NCBI RefSeq assembly: GCF_004337985.1
Contig: NC_043743.1
Location: 1,203,366 to 1,267,365, forward strand
Source of the DNA: Pyricularia pennisetigena
Taxonomy: Eukaryota; Ascomycota; Sordariomycetes; Magnaporthales; Pyriculariaceae
Reading direction: 5' to 3'
DNA length: 64,000 nucleotides
The notes below the pieces were generated by a model. The model saw nothing but the letters and a program-made list of their open reading frames with translations. It was not told the origin of the DNA and made no database searches. How positions within the stretch are numbered: the stretch's first letter is position 1; every line of letters begins with the position of its first letter. Positions 20,057 to 32,500 of the stretch are shown piece after piece. The position numbers and the translations under genes were made by a program.

Positions 20057-22392
20057 CAGCTTTGGTACACAAGCTTTAATGATTTGCATCTTGGCAAATT
20101 TTGACTCAGAATAGTAATGCGTGGACGAGGCTGTCGGCGAGAATGACTTGGTTTATTTGTTTATTTACGTCTTGTTACAGCAAGTGACATGATGAGGCCG
20201 GTAAATATTCCCTGGACATATGTGCCAAAAAAAAATTAGTCCAGAAGGATACCGATTGATGTACAAATGTGCAAAATCATCCCCGGTAAAAATTCAGAAA
20301 TTCGACCATGGGAAACACAGTTTTCTTGATCAATACTTCCAGGCTAGGCTCTCCCGCTCGGAAAGCCTCTGTTTGGCACTGACCGAGACCCGACGAACGC
20401 AAAGCTGACAGTCGGGTCATGAGTTGGCTTGAGTTCGTCTGCGAAAAAGCGTTAGGCTGAGATGAATTTGGGATTTCTCGCTTTTTTCCCCTTCTTTTTC
20501 TGTCTCTGATCACACACCAACCATTCTGCAGCTATCTGCCATTCACTTGGACTGCGTATGTGCCATAACGTTACGTACGGAGTAGATTGTGAGGTCCGAG
20601 GCAAGTCTGCTTGCCACATGTAGGGTGCCTCGAGGCGCGCATACAACCAATCCCAAGTTGAACAGACGAGGTCGTCTGACTCTGACAAATTTTCTAAGCT
20701 AATGGTGCCCTCCTTCACCCAATGTGTAAAATATTTCGGTGTAGTCTCTGAACCCCGTATCATACCCCAGACTCCAGGGCTTGGCACCTTGAGAGATGCC
20801 CGGGTTGTTATGCTTTTCGTGACTGAATGCGGTACAGGGCGCTTGTTTTGGCCATAAGTTATGCAGTCTTGGAGCATGGAACATAGTCTTGACCTTGGCG
20901 TCACCGTCAGACCGTTTGAATCAGCCGGAATCTCCAAGTCGGAAAAATTAGATCCCATGTGTTCCAATCAGCCCTCGTTTAACTTTCGAGTCTATCTCTG
21001 ATATTCCTGCTGAGTCGATTGTTTGTCACCACCACCCCTCGACGTCTTGTTTGATGTATGCATACTACGTAGTGTATCAAATCATTGCCAAAAGAAAGAA
21101 ACAAGCAGATGACCAGGTAGGAGTCGCTTGCTCAAACCCCGTCACATATTTCGATTTTACTTGAGATGGTTTTGCCAACAGCCTATCGACACGGTGTATT
21201 TGGTTTTGCTCAATGATGAACGGCCGGAACTGAACTTCGGGCCAAGTGCTTTGGGCAGGACGGCGGAGGGCAAATGAGTGCGTGTCTGGATGCTTTTGGC
21301 GTCATGAGATACGGATTAGGAAAACCAGGGCGAGAGGCATCCAAAAAGGAAATGCAAGAGGGGGAGATGGACCAAACAGGAAAAAAAGAAAAAAAAAAAA
21401 AAGAATTGTAATCGGGCACAGCATTTTAGTGCTCGTAATTTGACAAAATAAAATAAAGAGCCCAGCGAGCACTCAAGAGTATAAAGATAGGATCGAGATC
21501 TTCAATGTCTCCTATGCGTTGGTTTTTATGGTGCCATGACAAAATAGCGGTGAATTACGTATGTAGGCCGGGGAGAGAAAGGAAGATCGGACTGGGTGTG
21601 CCAGATCGATCACATGCAGACGAATCGAGAGCAGACCGAAGGATGGGCGACATTGGTTGATGCGCGGGCAAAATTCATACGAAACTTACGTTTGATCAAA
21701 AATACTCTTACGGGGGTTTGGGTTTGCATTTGTCCCATATTTTTTTGGTGAAGTTCCTGGACACACCTTCCTATAACCAAGAGAGAGAAAAACACCCCAG
21801 GAAAAAAGAAATCAGGGTTTTTATCCTTTTTGTAGGATGAGGCGCCCAACCAACATTATTCCTTCTCTAATCCGACATCGGAGTGTAACCCTCTTCCATC
21901 CCGGCTGGCTATGCGCTTCCGCCTACCTTGGTGGAGATCGCCAGAGATGCTGAATACGCGGAAGCCTACCTGAGGTTACAATATGAAATATATCCATCCC
22001 ACCTTAGGTTCCTATGGACCTCCACCCACTCCAGGGAGATTTCCATGGGTTTCCATTTTCCTTGATGCAGACACACACACCTAAGGAAAACGCGCGTTGA
22101 CGAGAAAAATAGCAAACAGCAAACAGCGAGGAGATCAAAGATAACGGGTTTCAATTTGCTTTCAACACTGTCGTCATATCCAGCCAGTTCAAGAATCAAG
22201 GTTCAACCCCAGCAACAAACGTCCACTCGCCATAGAAAAAGTCCTCACCACCAAAAAAAAAATTTGGACTTGGCTTCTTTCAGCGCGACCACAACGAGTT
22301 ACCTCAGCTGCTCCAGAAAAAAAAAACAAACAAGCTTTCGAGTTGGCTTCTGACGCGCGCAAAACAGCCGGCAACGGCGCGGCCCACCGGCC
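20057..22392. other. Gene-poor stretch
   Basis: About 2.3 kb with no supported gene. A minus-strand frame of about 168 codons (20452-20967) has no recognisable motif and a Lys-rich end. Short A runs occur near 21388-21402 and 22251-22261. The part adjoining 22393 is the likely promoter of the seven-transmembrane gene. Confidence 0.5.
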
Positions 22393-24241
22393 ATGGTTCC
22401 GCCACCGAGCCCCCGGTCGTGGGCCCCGGCGGTTAGCGGAGGATCCACCGAGACGACCGTGCTAACCAGGCGAGACGGCAGGGGTGTTACCAGTGGGATT
22501 TACGAGCAGCCCATCGCCAGCAAGCCCATCAGCGTGCTGCTGGCTATAATCGGATGCTGCGTGCTGTCTTGCTGTCTCAGTATGTTTAGCCCCCCTAGAC
22601 GGGTTTCGGCGATTGGGTACTGCGGCTTTCTTGTTTTCTGACAAGGGAATTGAGTGGAATAGTGAGCAAAACGGCAACTGTAACAAGTTGGATGAGATTG
22701 CCATACATACAATGGAGTAAGTCCCATTCCCGTAGCAGTGAATATGTGAGAGCATATATATATATATACATACAGGTGCTAACCAAATCGCATGCACATC
22801 ATCTAGTGGTGCTTATGATCTACGTGGTTTCCCTCTTATTTGTTCTTGGAAACTCAATATTACAGTTTGGCCTCGGTTCTGAACTCAACTATTCTACCTG
22901 CATGGCGGCCGAATTCCTGTGCCTATCGACCTACGCCTTGACCAAAGTGGTATGTAGCCTGACTGCCATCATGATATTTTTTCAAGCAACAAGCACATAT
23001 TCACTGACCTGGATGCTGCGCTGGGGTAGTTTATATATCTCTTTCTGGTTGATCGGGTTGTAAGTATTTTACCGCGGCAAAGTATACTCACCTTTTCAAG
23101 AGTCGCATGCTAACCTACCCGGCCTCGAACAGCACATCGTCCAGGAGTCTCGCAAGTCCCGGTTCAAGTCGAGGCAATACCTAATTAATTCATTCGGGAT
23201 GATGGGTAAGCTCTAAGCAGGATGAAGCTCGGGATCAAATCATCAAACACGTTTGGACTAACGCAAACCAAGGAATTTACGTCGTTATTATCATTACCAA
23301 CTTTATCTTGTAAGTAACAACAAGCCCCAGGCCCTGCTTTGACCTTGACAAGGCTGACTAGTCTGCTGCTCCCTACAGTCGAGTCAACTTTTACGACAAT
23401 GGCACATGCGTCATCGGACAGAGTCGATTCGTCTTGATACCCCTTATTGCTTTTGATGCTTTTATCAACATCTATCTCACTATTCTGTTTTTGATCCCGC
23501 TGTTGAGTCAGTTGCCCTCGATGCCCAAAGCTGGCGCATTCAAGTCGCCGAAATCAAACATCTTTTGCTAACCAGACCACACAGGACTATATTCGGTTCA
23601 CCTAAAAATCAAGAGGCCTTACACTCTGGTCCTCCACTCGGCCAAAATGGCATACACTGCGCCGAACCTTCGACTGCGGAGATTGGCCTTCAGGACGTTC
23701 GTAGGCACCTGCTGCACTCTTGCCAGCAGCGTCACGTAAGTATCTTATTATTGCATGGCCCAGTCAAGCGTTGCCCTGGACTAATTCCTGTTGAAACTTT
23801 TCTTGACTGTGGGACACTCGCTTAGGAACATGACTGTTTTGATGATCCTGAATGGAGAGTCATCGTGGCTCTGCTTCATAGCCTGCAACAGCGACGGTAA
23901 TCTGCCAGTCCCCCTCCAACAGTCATGTACTTGGAGATTATGACTCACAAGGAGGTAAAAAAAAAAAAAAGAAAACCAAAACCAAACACTGACCACTCAC
24001 AGTCCTATTCTCCGCCCTCGTCATCCAATGGGTCACGGCATCCGACCAGGCCGGCTCCAAGAACCGGGAATGCCCACCGAAAATGCAACCCGCCACATCT
24101 GCAGCCACGGCGGTGTCATCCGGCACGACGGGCAGACAATCTGGCGGCAAGTGCGAGGAGCTGCAAGCGGCGTCGTCTCTGTTGCTGAATGAGACGCCGG
24201 GTTTTAGACCGAGACTCAATAGGAGGTATTCTATGCCTTGA
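22393..24241 (+). CDS. Uncharacterised fungal seven-transmembrane protein
   Basis: Ten exons are inferred: 22393-22579, 22663-22716, 22807-22949, 23030-23059, 23133-23205, 23273-23309, 23379-23506, 23585-23735, 23826-23896 and 24003-24241. They keep one frame through to a stop and give 370 residues. Several introns show CTAAC-type branch sites (for example GTGCTAACC at 22777-22785). The product has seven hydrophobic segments, including VLLAIIGCCVLSCCL, LMIYVVSLLFVLGN, FIYLFLVDRV, IYVVIIITNFIF, FVLIPLIAFDAFINIYLTIL, a segment ending VLMIL, and VLFSALVIQWV. Conserved-looking signatures are RRLAFRTFVG, the NGESSWLCF loop and VIQWVTASD. I recall similar fungal 7TM proteins of unknown function; a receptor role is possible but unproven. 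It is neither PTH11-like (no CFEM) nor a pheromone receptor. The C-terminal tail is cytosolic and Ser/Thr-rich. One exon is only 30 nt, and intron 9 holds a poly-A run. Confidence 0.85.
23957..23970 (+). repeat. 14-nt poly-A in intron 9 of the 7TM gene
   Basis: Short homopolymer A inside the last intron (23897-24002) of the seven-transmembrane gene. It is followed by further A-rich sequence. Confidence 0.85.
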
Positions 24242-27208
24242 TTGGGTTGAAGATGCGCCGATATAATGTTTGTTTGTTTTTTCTCTGTTGGTAGGAAAGG
24301 AAAAATGCCGGTAGATGTACTTATATTTGTACTCGTATGTCCTCTGATGTTTTCTATCTTTTCCATGTGGAGGAGATGATGGTGAACGGAAACATTAGAA
24401 AAAGAAACAGACTGCACCGGGTTTAAACAGCACGCTCCCCCATTGCTACTGCGTCATATAAGCCGCTACTGCTAGGTTTATCAAGTATGGAATGTACCTC
24501 CCGCCACTGAAATTGGATAGACTGCTACAAAATTCCATATACTCACGTTTAGACAGAATTAAAGGCGGGGAAAACAGCGGGACGATGTTGTACGTGAGGT
24601 TTTGGCAAGGCTCAGGAGTCAAACAAGATGACAAATCAATATCAGGGTGGGCTTAGGTAAGAGGTAATGTTGAGTAGATAAAAGTAGATTCAGGCTATGC
24701 ATAAGCTTAAAGATGTGCCACGTACACGCTTATCAAGTGCCGAAAGAACAGCCGTCCTCTCAGATCCCCCCTGAAGAAATAATCTGACACAGGCTGATTT
24801 ACCATGGAGCCAATGAGAAACGAGAAAAGCCCCTGCACAGCCTTGGCCAGTTTACTATACCAACAGCCTTTTTATCTCGTATATTGCTCGTCTTTTTGCT
24901 CAACAAGAGAGGACTGCAAGGAAGGGAGGGACAAGCACGTCAAACCAAGCGCCGCAAACGGAATCAAAAGCGGCGCCTCCCCAGGCTGGAGGACTCAGCC
25001 AGTCACTGGGTTAAATCACAGCCACAGACTTACAATCCGCCTGCATCGTCGAACATGCGACAGTCCTCCGGGGATCCAGTTCTACGACCTCTTCAGTCAG
25101 GCCTTCCATCTGCTGGTCCTCTTCCTCTTCCGGGCGTTAAAGAGTTGGTCAAGCAGAAGCATTCAAACTCCCTGACACTTCAACCAATGGGAGGAAACCG
25201 GGGCCGGTGGAGCAACCCTTGCAAGTTGCAACAGCAATTACCGCCACCTTTGAAGATGGGCAGTCAGAGTGATCTGAGCGCTTACAGGATAGGCAATCTT
25301 TAGTCTCGTGTCCGGTGATTGATTTTGATATCACTCATATTCCCCCAGTACCGTTAACTTGATTCCTTGACTCAGCCCAGGAGAAAGGCCAATCCATTTG
25401 CAAGATTGGTGGCAAATCAACTGAACTAACTATAGTTCATTTGGCGTTTTTTATGTGATTGTAGCACCGCATATGCTTATAAAATAGATGGCTAGTCGTT
25501 GTTATTCAACTAGACATGGACATATATAAAGTGGACATGTTACAAGTACAAGCCGCACGAGCATATAAAAGTCGAATTGTGGCACAGGTTTGCTCCGCTT
25601 TAACCGCGACTCCGCGAGTGACAGGATATCAAAGTGCCGTCTAGTATCTCCGACTGGTTTATCTATTGATTTATTTTCTTGCACAAACTAAGAGAAACAT
25701 GCCCTCGGGCACTTTTTGATTTCTTTCTTCTATTGAAATTTAATCAGCACCAATCTCCAATAAACCTCCATTCCTTGGGCAGTGCATAACGGAGTGGGAC
25801 GTTTGCCTTTTTGCTTGTCCTGTGGCCAGTATTGCTTTCTACTCCCAGTCTCTTGATCGGGGCAATGCTCACGGCTACCGCCAAAAACAGCCTGTTCTTG
25901 TTACGCCATGGGCCTTGTGGGGAATGAAGAGCTGCTTGGACTTTGTAGGATCAAGTGCATAGGTGCATATATTCGTGACACATTGTAAATCTTTACGAGG
26001 CTGAACTGGGCAAATCAGCTCAGCTATTCGTACTGTGTTAACTGGATATCTCAAAGTGGCCCATCTCTGATTTGTAAATCACACAATGCAGAGGCAAGGG
26101 GGTCCCGCTTTGTACACCAGGGTGTAGAAGGCTCTGCGACTCGTACACCTCGCGCACCATGGATCGCTCGGTCCCCTGCACATGTGCATGAAGATCCTCA
26201 GATGATCGTTTATGAGATCCTCGCCTAATAGATTATTTCTTATTAGATCGTCGCTTGTTGAATGAACGGCGGGCCCAAATTTTGTCGTCTGTATGCAAAA
26301 GGCTGTGACCACTTGACCACTTGGCGCGAATATTGACGCTTTTCTTTTCTTTTTTTTTTCTATTGCGACAACGAGTCTGCGATCAACCTGCACCGTATGC
26401 ATTTTTTTCTTCTCGAAACCCACACGCATAACAAAACGTCAGGAATGAATTTCGTTCTCCACAGGCCTGGCTATAGACTCTCACTGTCTAGCAAGCCGAA
26501 GAGAACGAGAAGAAGGAAAGCAAGGATTGGATATGCCCTCCTACACGTGTCATTGATGGTGAGAAAAGATTATGCTTCAAGGCCTATGAAATGGTAAATG
26601 GAACCATACGAATCCAGGGCCAGGAATCGGACCAGAGCAAACCCCCCCTCCATCAAAATTATCAAATCCCGACACTTTGCCTATCAAGCTGCTTCGGCTT
26701 TTGAGATCTCGGATCCGAGTCCAAGACATGGGAATGGCGGTTATCTGCTGTGAATCCTTGGTGCATTCCCGTCAAAGCGCGACAAGGGAAGGCCCGGGAA
26801 CCCCGAATTACAATAGCATTTCTCTTTGAATCTCGATTGCAAAGACCCGCTCTTGTGTCCCAGTGTATTGTCATGAATTAAAATAAACGATTTGAACGCA
26901 TTTTAGGCTTTGCAGAGCACTACGTCATAGTTACCCACTTATCCTTGGCAGGCTTATGCAATGCCACCACCAACAGCTAACAGATGCAAAAGCAGGAATA
27001 TCAAACTTAAAGGCCAGTCGATAGCAAGTGTATTATACCGCCTACTAAAGAAAAGAGCTGTTGAAGCAACAACAAAAAGACTGGAACTTTTACCAAAAAT
27101 AGCACTGACGTAGCTACAATCACAAGTGGTTCGACAAGACAAAGTCTGATTGGCTGTCTACAGATGGTTCAAAGAACAAGAGAGAACCTATGGCAAAGTC
27201 CAAACAAG

Positions 27209-27242
<34 letters not shown>

Positions 27243-27452
27243 AAAAAAAAAGGAAACGTAAGTTATGGTATGGTAACAGCACAGTCTAAATACAGATGCT
27301 AATTCCAGGCGCAGCTCACACAAGAGGTTACCTCGGTCAGTGCGGACAGAATAACAAAAACAATCAGACACCCAATACTACCGTGACTACCATAACCGGT
27401 TTCCATATCATATGTACCGTTCGATTGCGTCTAGGTCCGAGATGGCGTGAGG
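24242..27452. other. Gene-poor stretch
   Basis: About 3.2 kb with no supported gene. Two overlapping frames of 123 and 139 codons (24804-25303) have no recognisable motif. The rest shows moderate AT content, short frames and a 41-base A-rich tract at 27211-27251 close to the 3' side of the small secreted-protein gene. Confidence 0.5.
27211..27251 (+). repeat. Poly-A tract, 30 A + G + 10 A
   Basis: Homopolymer A interrupted by a single G, about 200 bases beyond the 3' end of the small secreted-protein gene. Confidence 0.95.
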
Positions 27453-27809
27453 CTATTCGTAATACCGCGAAAGCTGTGCGTTTAACTGCTGGACACGATA
27501 TTCAATCTGCTCCCTGGTCGGATTCCCCTGCATGAACATGCCTTCAGTCTCAATCGAGTAACCGGCGGGTGTTACAATCCTGCCAGCCTTTTTGCAGTCC
27601 TGGTTGACCCCAACCTGTGTCGACCCCGAGCCGACCAAAACGGGCACTGTGGCGGGAGGGACGACAAACTTTCTGTGTTTTAAAGTCTTGGATGTCCTTG
27701 CATCTTTGTAAAACACAGAGATTTGGCAATAATCGGGATTAACTGCGACGACTGGAACGGCCAGGTGACCGACAGCGGCTGTGAAAGCGATGATGGGTCC
27801 GAGCTGCAT
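27453..27809 (-). CDS. Small secreted protein, candidate effector
   Basis: Frame of 118 residues with an N-terminal signal peptide (hydrophobic residues 4-22, MQLGPIIAFTAAVGHLAVPV, cleavage probably after the VVA at 21-23). The mature part of about 95 residues has exactly two cysteines (C28 and C72), which could form one disulphide, a Val/Pro-rich centre (KFVVPPATVPVLVGSG) and a Gln/Tyr-rich helical end. I recognise no enzymatic domain. Size, secretion signal, paired cysteines and position in a gene-poor block are features often used to shortlist effectors, but they do not prove such a role. No intron is needed. It could also be a minor cell-wall or hyphal secreted protein. Confidence 0.62.
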   Translation of the reverse strand: MQLGPIIAFTAAVGHLAVPVVAVNPDYCQISVFYKDARTSKTLKHRKFVVPPATVPVLVGSGSTQVGVNQDCKKAGRIVTPAGYSIETEGMFMQGNPTREQIEYRVQQLNAQLSRYYE

Positions 27810-29542
27810 TGTTGCTGGATTTTCTTATAAGGTTGATATTGGACTTGTTTTTTTCTTTTTTTGAGGAAGGTGATGTAGGTTTAAAGAGAAAAGTAATGCG
27901 GGCTATGATGAATAAAGAAACAATGATAGTATGAGGGAAATGTAAACCAGGGAACATGAAAAGGAGAGACTCGACATATTTATACATTCACTTGAAGTCA
28001 TCTAGATGGAAGGAACTACCTTTTAGAGAATTCGATCGTTGCTGTGAGACCAGTCTCGATTACAATCGCACGTGAATTCACAGATATATAAATAGATATC
28101 GGACCGAGGCCCAAGTCATGCAGAGGACGGTCATTGCCGGACCCATGGCTCACTGTCGATCACAAAAGTCTCCAAGTCTACGGAACATAAGGCTCAGGTT
28201 CGTGCCAAGCCCTTGTGAGATTCAAGTAGAAGGCGAAACCCACTAGTCTAATAACTAGTCTAGTACGACAATACTATGAGCCTAATTATCGATCTATACA
28301 ACTCGACTTATGGAATGGCAGGAACAACGAGCAAGCGGTGAGTTGGGTTGAAACTTTTGTCAAGACGAATACGCCTAGTTTTCGAGGTGGGCGTTTCTAA
28401 AGCGAGCTGGCCACTCGCTTGGTCCTACCTATAGTCTGACCGGGGCTCACGATGCTTAACGTGGGGGTGACTGGGGAGCTCACAACAGGCCCACTGGATC
28501 TAAGATGCAAAAAAAAAAAAAAAAAGAAAAAAAAAAAAAGACTTCTATTGGTTTGATTATGATAATTTACTCACGTACCCGGTCAAAGGGCCCGATGGAT
28601 ACAGCGCAACTGACTTGAGCATTTTCGATTCACCAGCCGTCGACATGGGTTAGTACTATCGAGACTGCAACTTGACCCAATCCCCCCCCATCCCCTTTAT
28701 ATATATCCTTATGTACGGCCGCAGAGACGCCGTACTGACTATCCTCGCGATAAAGCCCCCGAAAAAGCTGATTTCAGTGTTTATGCACCGCAGTCGAGAC
28801 TTGTCGCTTGATATGGACGGGGGCCTCGGAGCCAATGATGGTAGTGATTACCCCCTTCAAAGCGGGCAAAAGACAGCAAGTGTAAAGGAAAAGCTGGTTG
28901 TTGAAGGGTGGGAACCCAAAAGTCAAAAAAAAGAAAGCACCTTGCACTTTATCCTGTAGGGAAATAAAGAAACATCGGACGTATTTGACACAGATGTAGT
29001 CGGCTTTGTTGTAAGCTAGGGCAGGATTGTGTGGTTGGTTGCTAGCTTTCCGGCTGACAGACGAGCCAAGGAACTTTTGCACAAGGACAGCCAGAGAAGT
29101 GGAAACAAATACAAAGACTATGGTGGATATTACATCCACGATAATTATCAGCAGGATACAAGCGAAACAAAAAAGAAAAAGATGTTTAGCCAAGCTCTCA
29201 AGGCAACAAAAGACACAATTGTGACGGGAACCCAAGGGTATACAATTTTCCCTTGGACCAGTCCCCAAAGCTGAAGTGATCTTGGAAAAAGTTGCAGTAG
29301 AGACCGCATCGTAGAACAAATAAAATTTCCTATCCGCTAGGTTGTAGCCATTCTATCTAAGTTGATTCGAGCCAGCCTCCAGCTCTTCATAATTGATACA
29401 GGTAGATCTACAGATTAAAACGCTTCGCTCTCAGGCTGTCTGGTAGGTCTCCGTTAACCCAAACGCCCTCAACTTGACAGTCCGCTTTCCCTGCTCTCCA
29501 TCTCTCCATCCCACCAGATAACAGCGTGGTCCGTCGCCCCAT
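27810..29542. other. Intergenic, no gene seen
   Basis: About 1.7 kb. The left end is the promoter side of the small secreted-protein gene. It contains a poly-A pair at 28509-28539 and a TATATATA-type patch near 28696-28704. A minus-strand hydrophobic frame at 28774-29319 and its overlapping plus-strand frames have no family resemblance and look like chance frames. Confidence 0.5.
28509..28539 (+). repeat. Poly-A tract, 17 A + G + 13 A
   Basis: Intergenic A homopolymer with one interrupting G. No target-site duplication or element body is visible next to it. Confidence 0.95.
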
Positions 29543-32500
29543 CTACTCATCGTCCTCCGAGTCAGAATAGGGCTCAAAAGTGGCCCTATGCCGCCGAGCT
29601 GCCAAGTCCTCCTCAAGACCCCCGATGCTCTCGGGATCCACGTAGCCCTCGCCACCGAGTAGGCTGAGCGCTACAGGCAGGAAGATGAGCGCATGTGTGG
29701 CCGCAAAGATGACGAGCGCGACCCACACGCGGAAGTAGTAGATCTCGAATATCTTGGACCGGGTAAAGGCCAGCACCGTCACTCCGAGAAGCTTGGTGAC
29801 GGTAATGCCAGAGAACACAGACCCGCCGACGTTGGCCAGGGCAGTCCAGGTACGAGCGTCGCGGCCGCGGAAACGGTTCTTTGCCCGTTCCATAAAAGTC
29901 CGAGACGGGAACATGAAGGCGCGCGCGATGTGCACACAGAACTCGACTGCAATTCCCACACAGATGATCAAATTGACCAGCGAAACGGCGTTCAGCGAAA
30001 CACCCATGACAGCCATGGCGCCTACAATGTCAACCACAGCCATCATGACCGTGACAGTGACAACGGCGGCTGTGATGAAGGATCCGAGAAGCACGGTGGA
30101 GATGACGAAAATCAACGCAAGCGCCGAACCTACGAGAGCCAGCGTGAGGTCGACAATGCTTGCGTACTGGTCGAAAAAGATGTAGAAAACACTATAAGGG
30201 AAGACCTCGGTTCCGGTCTGAGCGCTGATATCATTTGCGATTCTTCGGGCTGAAGCATAGGCCTTGATGAAATCATTTTGGCTGCGCAGCGGTGTGTGCA
30301 TAGTGCGGAAATGCGAGGCATCAATGGTAGTCTTTTCATGATCAATGACTACAGCATCGCCGTATGCAGCCTGACCTCCCAGAGGGCACTCGTCGGTCGT
30401 GGGTGACTGAAGGAACTTGTCGAGATAACGCACAAACTCTTGGCCCTTGGGCATGCCCGACATGGTGATGCTCCAAGGCGGATTCCGGTCGGCGAAGCAA
30501 GCCTTGCCGTTTTCCACGCAGCAGCTTTCTCCCAGATCCGGGTCAAGCCACAGGAAGAAATCGTCGATCCAGCTTGCGGTCGGGGAGGCGATGTACGAGA
30601 TTTCAGGTCGCTTGCGCTCCTGTTCCAGTATGTTGGTCATGGAGAGCTCGTTGCACGTCGTGAACCTGGCGCAAACCTCTTGTTGATGCTTCCTCTGGGT
30701 GAAGTTCGACTCCTTAGTGACAAAGTAGACCGGCGGGCCCGAGTCGAAGTACGCATAGAGGTCGTTAAAGTAAGGAATGAGATAAGAGTCGTCCGGGATG
30801 GCCACGCGCTGATCAAGACCAAGTTCGACCTCTGGGATCAAGGACACTCCCGCAGTGAACAAGCCCAAGAAAACGAGAATGACAACAGCCTTGACCTTTT
30901 TGCCAAGAAGAGCGGGTGCATAGGTTTTCCTAATGAACTGCTGCAGCATGCTCTCCTGTGGGGTCTCGTGGTATCGCGGCCCGAGATTGCCGCTGTCGTT
31001 GAGATGGATCCGCGCTGATTTGAGCTGCACACACGGAAACAGGTCCATGCGGCAGTCCTCAACACGTTGCTGGTTCAACGTCAAGAAAGAGACAAACATG
31101 GTGACCTGCAAGAGCGCATTAATGAAAACAGCCCCTGCAGCATAAATGGCGAAGTTTCGCACGGCAGGCATCCCCACGAAGGCACCCAGTGCAAAGGATG
31201 CTGTTTCAGTGACGGCCGAGAACAGAATGGATGGTCCCATCCTCCCCAGAGCCTTTGCGATGCGCAGCTCGACATCAAGATCAGGGTGGCTGATGTTGAC
31301 ACGCTCGAACTCATGGACGATGAGGAAGATGTTGTCGACACCAACAGCCAGGACGATAAAAGGGATAACGTCAACAATAATCAGAGTTGCCTTGAGTCCA
31401 AACCACGAAAAGAGACCGATGGATGCCAGGATCGACAAGAGCACAATGGCGATGCCGACAATGCCTAGGCCAAACTTGGACTGAACGAAAAAGACAGACT
31501 TGTTTCGGAAAAGCTCCCGGAAATTGAGCGTGGTGGAGCCAAGAGCGATGGATGCATACAGGAACATCACGATATAGCTGACCACAATGATCTTGGCGTC
31601 AGTGTTGGTCGATTTGTTCAGCTCCTGCTCGAGGCTGATCTCGGTAGAAAAGGAAAGCCTCAGACCCCTGTCGGCAGCTTCGCCCTGAAGCTTCAAGAGT
31701 CGGTTTTTCAGAGCCTCCTCAAAGTCCATGGCCCGCGCCTCTTCTGAGGTTCCCTCGGGGAAATTGTTCAGGACCCAGGTCACCGTCATAGCCTGCGCAT
31801 CCGCAATGTCGTCTCCATCCTCGTACCCACCCAGAATCATCCCGGGATCGATGGGCTGCCCAAAGTCTGGTCGGCACTCAACTGGAGATTGCGCGCAGTT
31901 TCGGAGAGTGCTTTTCCATCCAGTCTTGCTGACTTCGTCGGCGTCGTTACCAAAGTAGGCCGCTACCGACTGCACTACACACGCAGACCCAGTCGGTTTG
32001 AGACAGACATCCTGCAACATTGCGCCAAACCTGGGACCCTTAAGTTGCTTGACACTGTTCTCGACTTCGATCCACCAGACGAGGTTGTCGTAGCTCAGGA
32101 CTGGCCCGGGAGATGATGGGTTGGTGTCGTTGACCAGGAAGATTTTCTCGGCGCGGTAGAAGGGCCCAAAGTTGGAGTCGAAAAATGCCTTTTCTTGCGC
32201 GGCAGCCGACGTCGGGCTGACCCAGAGCCGTGCAGGATCCTTCTCGATGTCGAACCTAAACAGACCGAGTGACAGGACCGCGACGATAATCAAGCTGCTG
32301 ATGATGGTGATACCCGGGAATCTCGCTGCAGTATGTCCGAGCTTGCTGAAGGCAGAGTCGCACCACGAGTTGACAGGGTAGTTGGTCTGAGGCCGGTCAA
32401 GCATGGCGTTGTTGTGCACGAGATCCCCCTCGTCCTCGTCGTCGCTCCGAACGGGATCCTGGAGGAGTCTCAGCCTTTCACGGCGGCGCTCATTGTGCTT

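Noticed and set aside
20452..20967. About 168-codon minus-strand frame
   Set aside because: No recognisable motif, no clear start context, and a Lys-rich C-terminus caused by an A/T-rich patch.
24804..25303. Two overlapping plus-strand frames of 123 and 139 codons
   Set aside because: They overlap each other in different frames, and neither has a motif, signal peptide or splice signals that extend it.
28774..29319. 181-codon hydrophobic minus-strand frame
   Set aside because: Low-complexity Phe/Ile/Val runs with a poor start and no family resemblance; opposing frames are equally open.
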